Source of the DNA: Microtetraspora fusca
GTDB taxonomy: Bacteria > Actinomycetota > Actinomycetes > Streptosporangiales > Streptosporangiaceae
Direction of reading: 5' to 3'
Length of the DNA: 50,051 bases
NCBI RefSeq assembly: GCF_001570365.1
Contig: NZ_BBYK01000075.1
Location: 35,704-85,754 of the forward strand
The notes under the pieces were generated by a model. The model was not told the DNA's origin and searched no databases. It saw nothing but the letters and a program-made list of their open reading frames with translations. Each line of letters opens with the position of its first letter. Position 1 is the stretch's first letter. Below are positions 27,131-34,434 of the stretch, in pieces. Both the position numbers and the translations under genes were made by a program.

Positions 27131-28449
27131 CCATCGACCCGCTGGACCCGGACGCCCTGCGTGCCCGCCTGGACGAGCTGGCCCGGGAGCACGGGATCAC
27201 CGGCGTCGCGATCGCCGTCGCCGCCGGAGACCGGACGGCCGAGGCGGCGGCGGGCCTGCTCAACACCCGCACCGGGCGGCCCGCGACCACCGACTCACTC
27301 TTCCAGATCGGCTCGATCGCCAAGGCGTGGACGGCGACCCTGATCCTCCAGCTCGTCGGCGAGGGACGGCTCGACCTCGACCGGACCGCGCAGTCCGTGC
27401 TGCCCGAACTGGGGCTGCCGGAGCCGGTGACGATCAGGCAGCTCCTCGCGCACACCGGCGGCTTCGAGGGTGACGTCTTCGTGGACACCGGCCGGGGCGA
27501 CGACGCGATCGAGAAGCTGGTCGCGCTGCTCAAGGACGTGCCGCGGCTCGCGCCGCCCGGGGCGGTCTGGTCCTACAACAACGCCGGATACGTCGTGCTC
27601 GGCCGGATCGTCGAGGTGCTGCGCGGCGTGCCGTACAACACGGCGCTGCGCACCCACCTGATCGCCCCGCTCGGCCTGACCCACGCCGCGACCTGCGCCG
27701 ACGAGGCGATCCTCCACGACACGGCGGTCGGTCACGCGGACGGCGAGCCGGTGCCGGTCTGGTCGCTGATGCGGTCGAACGACCCGGCCGGGGCCAGCCT
27801 GGCGATGCGGGCCCGCGACCTGCTGGCCTTCGCCCGCGCCCACATGCGCGGGGACCCGGCCGTACTGCCCGCGTCGTTGGGGCGGCTGATGCGGGAGCCG
27901 CAGGTCGCGCTGCCCGATCTCGGCCGTCCGGGCCACTGGGGGCTCGGCTGGGAGCTGCCGCGCTGGACCGGCGGAACGGTGGTCGGGCACGACGGATCCA
28001 CCCCGGGGCAGGCCGCGACGCTGCGGCTGGTACCCGGCGCGGGAGTGGCCGTGGCGCTGCTGACCAACGGCGGCGACCCCGACCCGCTGCGCGCCGGGCT
28101 GGTCGAGCCGATCCTGCGCCGCCTGGCCGGGGTCGTGCCACCGGAGCCGCCGGTGCCCCCGGCCCCTCCGCTGCCGATCGACGTCCCGCGCTACGCCGGC
28201 CGGTACGTTTCGGACGTGATGGCGTGGGAGGTGGCCGGGGACGAGGCCGGACGCCTCTGGGTGACGGCCACGCCGCTCGGCGTGATGGCCGAGCACGGCG
28301 GACCGCAGCGGTTCGAGGTGGTCCGGCTGCGCGGCGACACCTTCGTGTTCGCCGAGGCCCGGGGCGGCGTCCACCCCGTGGTCGCCTTCGTCGGTGACGG
28401 CGACCGGCCGCCCTTCCTGCACACCGGACGGTTGAACGTCCGCATATGA
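27127..28449 (+). CDS. Serine hydrolase (beta-lactamase / DD-peptidase family)
   Basis: A 440-residue enzyme with no signal peptide. It starts GTG at 27127, overlapping the S9 stop. Motifs: SIAK (SxxK) near residue 63, YNNAGY (YxN) near 152, and GHDGSTPGQ as the third motif. A Pro-rich linker (VPPEPPVPPAPPLPIDVP) precedes a small C-terminal beta domain (about 355-440). It is the last gene of the operon and is followed by a 17-bp stem terminator. The combination with an S9 peptidase and an MFS protein suggests hydrolysis of a peptide, peptide-like or beta-lactam compound, but esterase activity is equally possible. Confidence 0.87.
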   Translation: MTIDPLDPDALRARLDELAREHGITGVAIAVAAGDRTAEAAAGLLNTRTGRPATTDSLFQIGSIAKAWTATLILQLVGEGRLDLDRTAQSVLPELGLPEPVTIRQLLAHTGGFEGDVFVDTGRGDDAIEKLVALLKDVPRLAPPGAVWSYNNAGYVVLGRIVEVLRGVPYNTALRTHLIAPLGLTHAATCADEAILHDTAVGHADGEPVPVWSLMRSNDPAGASLAMRARDLLAFARAHMRGDPAVLPASLGRLMREPQVALPDLGRPGHWGLGWELPRWTGGTVVGHDGSTPGQAATLRLVPGAGVAVALLTNGGDPDPLRAGLVEPILRRLAGVVPPEPPVPPAPPLPIDVPRYAGRYVSDVMAWEVAGDEAGRLWVTATPLGVMAEHGGPQRFEVVRLRGDTFVFAEARGGVHPVVAFVGDGDRPPFLHTGRLNVRI

Positions 28450-28454
28450 CGCCA

Positions 28455-28496
28455 CGCCCTGCCCCGCGGCCTGTGGGCGGGCCGCGGGGCAGGGCG
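28455..28496 (+). terminator. Strong terminator of the MFS/S9/hydrolase operon
   Basis: A perfect 17-bp stem, CGCCCTGCCCCGCGGCC / GGCCGCGGGGCAGGGCG, with an 8-base loop lies six bases after the stop codon. Confidence 0.8.
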
Positions 28497-28562
28497 CTCG
28501 GCCGTCCGAGGGGCTGGAGTTCCAGGCGTAGCTTGGAAGTGGAGACGAGGAGGGCGATGGCC

Positions 28563-28997
28563 ATGCCCACTGCTCGAGAGCTCAAGGACGCGCTCTTCGA
28601 GGCGATGAACGCCCACGACCTGGAAAGGGTGCTCGCCTGCTACTGCCCGGACGCCGTCTACGTGACCCCGGCCGGCGTCGCCGAAGGGCACGAGCAGATC
28701 GCCTGGCAGTTCGAGCACCTCTTCAAGGCATTCCCCGACCTGCACATCGCGGCGTGGTACAAGGTCGAATGCGACGATCCCGCGGTCACGGAGTACACGC
28801 TCGTCGGCACCCACACGGGGCCCTTCCTCCTGCCCGACGGCGCCGAGACCGCGGGGACCGGCCGCCGCATCGTCCTCCGCGGCGCCTGCGCGTGCGCGAC
28901 CGAGAACGGCCGGATCATCACCGACCGGGACTACTACGACCAGCTCGAGCTGTACTGCCAGCTCGGCTTCCACCTCGAACCCGGCCCGGCCGCCTGA
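28563..28997 (+). CDS. SnoaL-like/NTF2-fold protein
   Basis: A 144-residue NTF2-like cone-fold protein (ELKDALFEAMNAHDLERVLA, YCPDAVYVTPAGVAEGHEQI, FKAFPDLHI). The ATG at 28563 lies nine bases from AGGAGG; ATG 28557 is only three bases away and less likely. These proteins include polyketide cyclases, limonene-epoxide-hydrolase-like enzymes and many non-enzymatic or unknown members. It is a single-gene unit between two strong hairpins. Its function is not predictable. Confidence 0.8.
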   Translation: MPTARELKDALFEAMNAHDLERVLACYCPDAVYVTPAGVAEGHEQIAWQFEHLFKAFPDLHIAAWYKVECDDPAVTEYTLVGTHTGPFLLPDGAETAGTGRRIVLRGACACATENGRIITDRDYYDQLELYCQLGFHLEPGPAA

Positions 28998-29022
28998 TCC
29001 CGCCGCGCGGCGGGATCAGGCG
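28991..29022. terminator. Bidirectional terminator overlapping a stop codon
   Basis: A perfect 15-bp inverted repeat, CGCCTGATCCCGCCG / CGGCGGGATCAGGCG, with a 2-base centre includes the TGA of the SnoaL-like gene and lies 14 bases from the end of the acyl-CoA synthetase gene on the other strand. Confidence 0.75.
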
Positions 29023-29035
29023 TGACCCGGCGGGC

Positions 29036-30736
29036 TCAGGAGAGGTCGAACTGGTCGTCGCGCCACTCGGCGGCCGGCCGGTCCTGCGCGTGCCGCTCCT
29101 CGCGCTGGCGCAGCTCGACCCGGCGGATCTTGCCGGAGATCGTCTTCGGCAGGTCGTAGAACTCCAGGCGGCGGACCCGGAGGTAGGGCGGCAGGTTCTT
29201 CCTGGCGTAGGCGAGGATCGACCGGGCCGTCTCCTCGTCGGCCACGTGACCCGGGGCCAGGGCCACGTACGCCTTGGGCACCGCCAGCCGGACCGGGTCC
29301 GGCGCGGGGACCACGGCCGCCTCGGCGACGGCCGGGTGCTCGATGAGCACGCTCTCCAGCTCGAACGGGCTGACCTTGTAGTCCGAGGCCTTGAAGACGT
29401 CGTCGGTCCGCCCGATGAACGTGATGTAGCCGTCGGCGTCCCGGGCGGCGACGTCGCCGGTGTGGTAGTAGCCGCCCGCCATCGCCTCGGCGTGGCGCGC
29501 CTCGTCCCCCTGGTATCCGGTCATCAGGCTCAACGGGGCCAGGGACAGGTCGAGGCAGAGCTCGCCTTCCGCCTCGCCGGAGAGCACCGCGCCGGTCACC
29601 GTGTCGACGAGCACGACCGGCACGCCCGGCAGCGGGCGGCCCATGGATCCCGGCTTGAGGCGCTGCCCCGGCGTGTTGCCGACGGACGCGGTGGTCTCGG
29701 TCTGCCCGAACCCGTCCCGGATCGTCAGCCCCCACCTCTTCTCGACCTGGGTGATGACCTCGGGGTTCAACGGCTCTCCCGCCCCGACCGCCTCGCGCAG
29801 CGCCGCCGGGGGCTCGGACAGGTCGGCGTTGATCAGCATCCGCCACACCGTGGGAGGAGCGCAGAACGTGGTCACGTTCTCCGCCCGCAACTGCGCGAGC
29901 AGCCGCAGCGGGTCGAAGCGTGAGTAGTTGTAGACGAACACGGTGGCCTCGGCGAGCCACGGGGCGAAGAAGTTCGACCACGCGTGCTTGGCCCACCCCG
30001 GCGAGGAGATGTTGAGGTGGACGTCCCCGGGCCGCAGCCCCAGCCAGTACATCGTCGACAGGTGACCCACGGGATAGGACACGTGGGTGTGCTCGACGAG
30101 CTTGGGCCTGCTGGTCGTGCCCGAGGTGAAGTAGAGCAGCAGCCGGTCGCCGCTCGCGTTGCCCGGATGCGGCAGCGGCGCGGCCTCCAGTTCGTACGCC
30201 CCGGCGAACTCGCGCCAGCCGTCCACCGCCCCTCCGACGACGACCTTCAGGTACGCCCCGGGGACGGTCGCGAACTTCGGCGCGTCCACGGCGTTGCAGA
30301 CGACCGCCTTCGCGTCGCCGCGCTCGACCCGGTCGGTCAGCTCGGCGGGGCCGACCGCTGTGGTGGTCGGCATGATCACGGCGCCGAGCTTGATGATCGC
30401 GAGCATCGTCACCCACAGCTCGATCTGGTTGCCGAGCATGACGAGGACGCTGTCGCCGCGGCCCACCCCGCCCGCCGCGAGGAAGCGGGCCACCTGGTCG
30501 GAGCGGCGGCACAGCTCGGCGAAGGAGTAGGCGGCCCGGCCGCCGTCCTCCTCGACGATCACCAGACCAGGGCGCTCGTCATCGCGGGCCCAGGTCTCGA
30601 ACCAGTCGTGCGCCCAGTTGAACGTGTCGCCCAGGTCGGGCCACGAGAACGTCGCGACGGCGTCGTCGTAGGCCGTCCGCAGGTCGAGCAGCCGGTCGCG
30701 CGCGGCTCGCAGGGCAGAGGTGGGGTCGGGTGACAT
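29036..30736 (-). CDS. AMP-binding acyl-CoA synthetase
   Basis: A 566-residue ANL-superfamily ligase that activates a carboxylic acid as acyl-AMP, then acyl-CoA. The ATG at 30736 has AAGGAGG five bases upstream. Motifs: P-loop YFTSGTTSRPKLVEHTH (residues about 207-223), DGFGQTETT (A5), YYHTGDVA with FIGRTDDVFKASDYKVSPFE (A7-A8) and the catalytic Lys in PKTISGKIRRVEL. The WAKHAWSNFFAPW segment resembles medium-chain or aryl-acid synthetases. The gene lies directly downstream of a GAF-LuxR regulator gene on the same strand. Between them lie a CCCCC/GGGGG palindrome and a 10-bp repeat array, so the regulator very likely controls it. The acid is unknown. Confidence 0.92.
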   Translation of the reverse strand: MSPDPTSALRAARDRLLDLRTAYDDAVATFSWPDLGDTFNWAHDWFETWARDDERPGLVIVEEDGGRAAYSFAELCRRSDQVARFLAAGGVGRGDSVLVMLGNQIELWVTMLAIIKLGAVIMPTTTAVGPAELTDRVERGDAKAVVCNAVDAPKFATVPGAYLKVVVGGAVDGWREFAGAYELEAAPLPHPGNASGDRLLLYFTSGTTSRPKLVEHTHVSYPVGHLSTMYWLGLRPGDVHLNISSPGWAKHAWSNFFAPWLAEATVFVYNYSRFDPLRLLAQLRAENVTTFCAPPTVWRMLINADLSEPPAALREAVGAGEPLNPEVITQVEKRWGLTIRDGFGQTETTASVGNTPGQRLKPGSMGRPLPGVPVVLVDTVTGAVLSGEAEGELCLDLSLAPLSLMTGYQGDEARHAEAMAGGYYHTGDVAARDADGYITFIGRTDDVFKASDYKVSPFELESVLIEHPAVAEAAVVPAPDPVRLAVPKAYVALAPGHVADEETARSILAYARKNLPPYLRVRRLEFYDLPKTISGKIRRVELRQREERHAQDRPAAEWRDDQFDLS

Positions 30737-30791
30737 CGCGGCCTCCTTGGTCGTCCGCCGCACATCGTGACCGTCGTCACGCCGTCGTGGC

Positions 30792-30807
30792 ACCCCCCGA
30801 TGGGGGT
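30792..30807. promoter_or_regulatory. Palindrome upstream of the acyl-CoA synthetase gene
   Basis: ACCCCC - CGAT - GGGGGT, a perfect inverted repeat, lies 56 bases upstream of the synthetase start, in the position of an activator or repressor site. The GAF-LuxR protein encoded next door is the natural candidate to bind it. Confidence 0.5.
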
Positions 30808-30840
30808 ACGCGGGCGGGGGCCGGGGGATGTAGGCGGATC

Positions 30841-30920
30841 TCAGGGGGTTTCAGAGGACTTCACTGGTCTTCACAGGTCTTAAGCGGACTTGGGAGGGCT
30901 TCGGGGGACTTCAAGGGATG
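30841..30920. repeat. Array of eight degenerate 10-bp direct repeats
   Basis: From 30841 the sequence falls into eight successive decamers: TCAGGGGGTT, TCAGAGGACT, TCACTGGTCT, TCACAGGTCT, TAAGCGGACT, TGGGAGGGCT, TCGGGGGACT, TCAAGGGATG. The consensus is TCAnnGGACT. The period is exactly 10, one helical turn. The array runs into the stop codon of the LuxR gene (30911-30913) and lies upstream of the synthetase promoter region. It is not coding in a consistent frame. Confidence 0.75.
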
Positions 30921-31771
30921 AGGCCGTGGCGGCGCGCGACGACGACGGCCTCGTGCCGGGTGTGCGCGTCCAGCCGGAGGAGGATGTCGCGCATGTAGCT
31001 CTTGACCGTCATGGGAGATATGCCGAGATCGGCCGCCACGCTCGCGTACGTGCGGCCCGTCGCGACCAGCGACAGGACGGCCAGCTCACGGGCGCTGAGC
31101 ACGGGGATCTCGCCGGACACCTGTCCGGACGAGGCCGGCGGGGGCGGTCCGGACGCCTCGTCGAGGAGCGCGGCGATCCGCTCGCGGAGCGCCGCGTCGG
31201 AGGTGCTCCGGTGCAGTGCGTGCAGGCCGGAGTGGACCTTGCGCAGCCGTTCGAGGGCCGTGGCCCGCGTCCGCTCGACGGCCGCGAGGCGGGCGGCCAC
31301 CCGCCGGTCGATCTCGTCCTCGACGGCCAGTTTCCGCGCCAGCGCGCGGGCCGCCGCCGAGGTCGCGATCTTGAGCCGGTCGCCCAGGCCCGGGCTCTCC
31401 CGGACGGCGGCGTAGATCACGCCGCGGACCGTGGCGCCCACGACGACGGGCGCCGCGACCGTGGCGCGGATCCCCTCGGTGAGCACCGGGAGGTCGTAGT
31501 CGTGGGAGATGTCGTGGGCCGTCCGGTAGTCGTCCACGCCGACCACCCGGCGCTCGCCCAGCGCCCGGCCCCCGACGCCGGCGCCGGGCGAGACGGTGAG
31601 CCCGGACAGCAGGCCGGTGCGGGTGCCGTCGAAGTGCTGGAGGCGCAGCCCGCCGTCCATGACAGGGCCGCCGAACGCGATCGGGGCGCCGGTGGCCTCG
31701 CGCAGTGAGCGCAGCTCCTGCCCCCACGCGCGGGGGACGTCCGGGGACGCCTCGCCGTGAAGCGTGACCAT
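30911..31771 (-). CDS. GAF-LuxR transcriptional regulator
   Basis: A 286-residue regulator with an N-terminal GAF-like ligand domain (residues about 15-150; LQHFDGTRTGLLSGLTV, PGAGVGGRAL, TVAAPVVVGATVRGVIYAAV), a helical linker (LAAVERTRATALERLRKVHS) and a C-terminal LuxR HTH (LSARELAVLSLVATGRTYAS, SPMTVKSYMRDILLRLDAHT). It has no receiver domain, so it probably senses a small molecule directly. It reads toward the acyl-CoA synthetase gene, from which it is separated by 174 bp of repeat- and palindrome-containing DNA. Confidence 0.9.
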   Translation of the reverse strand: MVTLHGEASPDVPRAWGQELRSLREATGAPIAFGGPVMDGGLRLQHFDGTRTGLLSGLTVSPGAGVGGRALGERRVVGVDDYRTAHDISHDYDLPVLTEGIRATVAAPVVVGATVRGVIYAAVRESPGLGDRLKIATSAAARALARKLAVEDEIDRRVAARLAAVERTRATALERLRKVHSGLHALHRSTSDAALRERIAALLDEASGPPPPASSGQVSGEIPVLSARELAVLSLVATGRTYASVAADLGISPMTVKSYMRDILLRLDAHTRHEAVVVARRHGLIP

Positions 31772-31901
31772 GCCTCATCTTGCCCCGGTTTGCACGCTGA
31801 CGGAAACCAGGTACCGCCGACATTGGCTGTTCGGGTTTCACCCGCCCCTGCCGTACGGGGGCCGACATAATCGGACGATCCGTACAAACCGAGGAGTTGC
31901 C

Positions 31902-32312
31902 ATGACGACCGCTTCGTACGAGATCAGGCCGATCGGCCACGTCGAATCGTCGATCACCGGCCGCGAGGCCGCGCCCAAGCAGGGGTTCGAGGGAGCGCCG
32001 GACGCGTGGCTGGTCCTCGACGCCGACGTGGCGGAGGGCATCCGCGACCTGGCCGCCGGTGACGAGGTCTTCGTGCTCACCTGGCTCCATCGCGCGCGTC
32101 GCGACGTGCTCGCCGTCCATCCCCGCGATGACCCGCGCAACCCGGAGACGGGAGTGTTCAGCACCCGCTCGCAGGACCGGCCCAACCCGATCGGGCTGCA
32201 CCGGGTCCGGGTCGCCGCCGTCGAGGGCCGCCGCGTGCGCGTACGAGACCTCGAAGCCTTCGACGGGACGCCGATCGTGGACGTCAAACCGGTGATCGCG
32301 GGCGGCAGATGA
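31902..32312 (+). CDS. TrmO/TsaA-like (UPF0066) protein
   Basis: A 136-residue protein with the fold of SAM-dependent tRNA N6-methyltransferase TrmO. The ATG at 31902 has GAGGAG nine bases upstream. Signature segments: IRPIGHVESSITGREAAPKQ at the N-terminus, LTWLHRARRDVLAVHPRDDP, and VFSTRSQDRPNPIGLHRVRV, the family hallmark. In E. coli, TrmO methylates t6A37 of tRNA-Thr. This short form lacks the usual C-terminal extension, and the actinobacterial short proteins are uncharacterised. It is followed by the YchJ-like gene on the same strand. Confidence 0.87.
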   Translation: MTTASYEIRPIGHVESSITGREAAPKQGFEGAPDAWLVLDADVAEGIRDLAAGDEVFVLTWLHRARRDVLAVHPRDDPRNPETGVFSTRSQDRPNPIGLHRVRVAAVEGRRVRVRDLEAFDGTPIVDVKPVIAGGR

Positions 32313-32393
32313 GCGGCCGCCGTGCGTGTGGGACCTCGGAGGCGAGGCAGACGCCCGGCCGTGCCACCGGGGCGCGCCGGGCAGAATGAGGGG

Positions 32394-32807
32394 GTGTCCC
32401 GACGCCACGCCCGCCCCACGCTCCGCTCCGCTCCCACTTCCTCGTGCCCCTGCGGCACGGGCCTGCCGTACCGCGACTGCTGCGGACGGCTGCACCGAGG
32501 GGAGGCCGCAGCACCCACTGCGGAGGCGCTGATGCGGTCGCGGTTCAGCGCGTTCAGCGTCGGGGACGCCGGCTACCTGCTGCGCACCTGGCACCCGTCC
32601 ACCCGTCCCGCCCGGCTCGACCTCGCCGGCGGCCCGCGGTGGGTGCGGCTGGAGATCCTGGGCACCACCGGCGGCAGCGCCTTCCACACCGAGGGCACCG
32701 TGCGGTTCCGGGCCCACTACGAAGATCGCGGGACGCCGGGGGCGATGGAGGAGAACAGCCGCTTCGTCCGCGACGCGGGCGCCTGGACGTACCTCGGGGC
32801 ACTCTGA
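32394..32807 (+). CDS. YchJ-family (UPF0225) zinc-binding protein
   Basis: A 137-residue protein with a GTG start at 32394. The N-terminal SEC-C-type zinc motif CPCGTGLPYRDCC is followed by LHRGEAAAPTAEALMRSRFS, typical of YchJ, then an NTF2-like domain (VRLEILGTTGG, TEGTVRFRAHYEDRG, ENSRFVRDAGAWTY). Function is unknown in all members. SEC-C motifs elsewhere bind SecB or ribosomes. The upstream 32322 start would add a Arg-rich segment with no family match. Confidence 0.85.
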   Translation: MSRRHARPTLRSAPTSSCPCGTGLPYRDCCGRLHRGEAAAPTAEALMRSRFSAFSVGDAGYLLRTWHPSTRPARLDLAGGPRWVRLEILGTTGGSAFHTEGTVRFRAHYEDRGTPGAMEENSRFVRDAGAWTYLGAL

Positions 32808-32927
32808 CGCCACTATGGCTCAAGCGGCCCGGCGGGCCTTCCACAACCGCGGTCGTCGGCCGGCCCCGGCCGCGAGGTCAGCGACGGCGGCGTGTCGAAC
32901 GGCTGGGCCGCCCCCGGAGGAGGTGTC

Positions 32928-34268
32928 ATGGAGGACTACCGCGCGGTCGCCGACGAGGTCGCGGTTGAGATCGCCTCGGGTCGTCTGCGGCCCGGAGACC
33001 GGCTCCCGACGCAGCGCGCCTTCGCCCGGGGGCGCGGCATCGCCAACTCGACCGCCAGCCGCGTCTATCGCGAGCTGGCCCGGCGCGGCCTCGTCGTCGG
33101 TGAGGTCGGCCGTGGCACCTTCGTCCGCGCCGCGCAGCCGCCGCCCGTGCCTGCGCTCGCTGAGCCCTCCGCCGCCGGGATCGACCTCGAACTGAACTAT
33201 CCCGTGGCCCCGGGGCAGCCCACCCTGCTCGCCCGGGGGCTCGGTCCGCTGCTGCGTCCCGACGTGCTCGGCGCCGCGTTGCGCCCGGCCGGCGCGGCCG
33301 GCACCCCGGAGGCGCGGCAGGCCGCGGCCCGGCTGCTCGAAGTGGACGGCCGGCGCCCCGACCCGGCGAGCGTGCTGTTCGCGGGCAACGGGCGGCAGGC
33401 CATCGCCGCCGCCGTCGCCGCGCTGGTGCCGCCCGGTGAGCGCCTCGGGGTGGAGGCCGTCAGCTATCCCGTGGTGAAGGCGGTCGCGCATCGGCTCGGC
33501 GTGACCACCGTCCCCCTGGCCGTGGACGCCGAGGGGCTGTGCCCGGACGCGCTCGCCGCCGCGCACCGTGCCGCCCCGCTGCGCGCGGTCTACCTCCAGC
33601 CCACCCTCCACAACCCGCTCGGAATCACCATGCCGGAGAGCCGGCGCGCCGAGATCGCCCGGACACTGCGCGAGCTGGGGCTGTACGCCGTCGAGGACGC
33701 GGTCTGGGGGTTCCTCGACGACGCCGCGCCGCCGCCGCTCGCCGCGCTCGCCCCGGAGCGCACGATCATGATCGACAGCCTCTCGAAGCGGGTGGCCCCC
33801 GGCCTGACCGTGGGTTTCGCCGTGACACCCCCGGGACTCGCCGATCGTCTCTCCGCCGCCCTGCGCTCCGGGGCGTGGACCCCCTCCCGGTTCGCCCTCG
33901 ACGCCGCCGTCCGGTGGACCGCCGACGGCACCCTGGCCGCCGTCGCCGAAGCCAAGCGGGCCGACGCCGCGGCGCGCCAGCGGATCGCCGCGCAGCGGCT
34001 CGCCGAGTTCACCGTACGGGCCGACCCCCGCGCCTATTACTGCTGGTGGGAGCTGCCGGAGCAGTGGCGGGCCGAGACGTTCGTCGCCGCCGCGGCCCGC
34101 AGGGGGATCGCCGTCACGCCCGCCGCGTCGTTCGTCGTCGGGCCGCGCGGCGCGCCCGGCGCGGTGCGGCTCGGTCTCGCCTCCCCGCCCATGGAGACCC
34201 TGTCGTACGCGCTGGACGTGCTGGCCGGGCTCGCCCGCGCCACCCCCGAGGACGTGGCCGACGACTGA
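32928..34268 (+). CDS. MocR/GntR-family PLP-dependent regulator
   Basis: A 446-residue chimeric regulator. The ATG at 32928 follows GGAGGAGG. The N-terminal GntR winged HTH (IASGRLRPGDRLPTQRAFAR, NSTASRVYRELARRGLVV) is joined to an aminotransferase class I fold domain. The PLP Lys lies in DSLSKRVAPGLTVGF, with AVEDAVWGFLDD as the Asp-containing strand and YYCWWELPEQW near the C-terminus. Such proteins sense PLP together with an amine or amino acid and often regulate vitamin B6, GABA, taurine or transporter genes. No obvious target is adjacent. Confidence 0.9.
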   Translation: MEDYRAVADEVAVEIASGRLRPGDRLPTQRAFARGRGIANSTASRVYRELARRGLVVGEVGRGTFVRAAQPPPVPALAEPSAAGIDLELNYPVAPGQPTLLARGLGPLLRPDVLGAALRPAGAAGTPEARQAAARLLEVDGRRPDPASVLFAGNGRQAIAAAVAALVPPGERLGVEAVSYPVVKAVAHRLGVTTVPLAVDAEGLCPDALAAAHRAAPLRAVYLQPTLHNPLGITMPESRRAEIARTLRELGLYAVEDAVWGFLDDAAPPPLAALAPERTIMIDSLSKRVAPGLTVGFAVTPPGLADRLSAALRSGAWTPSRFALDAAVRWTADGTLAAVAEAKRADAAARQRIAAQRLAEFTVRADPRAYYCWWELPEQWRAETFVAAAARRGIAVTPAASFVVGPRGAPGAVRLGLASPPMETLSYALDVLAGLARATPEDVADD

Positions 34269-34305
34269 GGCAGCACTGAGGACGGAAGACGCCGACCACT
34301 GAGGA

Positions 34306-34337
34306 GCCCGGATCACGGCCCTGGCCCTTCTCCGGGC
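34306..34337. terminator. Weak hairpin after the MocR gene
   Basis: GCCCGGA and TCCGGGC (7 bp) flank an 18-base loop. It is a plausible but weak terminator between MocR and the ligase gene. Confidence 0.3.
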
Positions 34338-34434
34338 GCCCTGCTTCTCCACCCCGCGCCTCTTTCAACGGCGCCGAGACCGGTCGGATGCGTGGCCACG
34401 CGGGATTGTCGGTCGGACCCGGCACTATGTCCTC

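Noticed and set aside
30841-30920. CRISPR or coding repeat
   Set aside because: Ten-base units are far too short for CRISPR and the array is not in a continuous conserved frame.
34380-34434. A sigma-70 promoter for ligA with TTGTCG and TATGTC
   Set aside because: Spacing of about 14 bases is too short; a leaderless start is possible but not shown.
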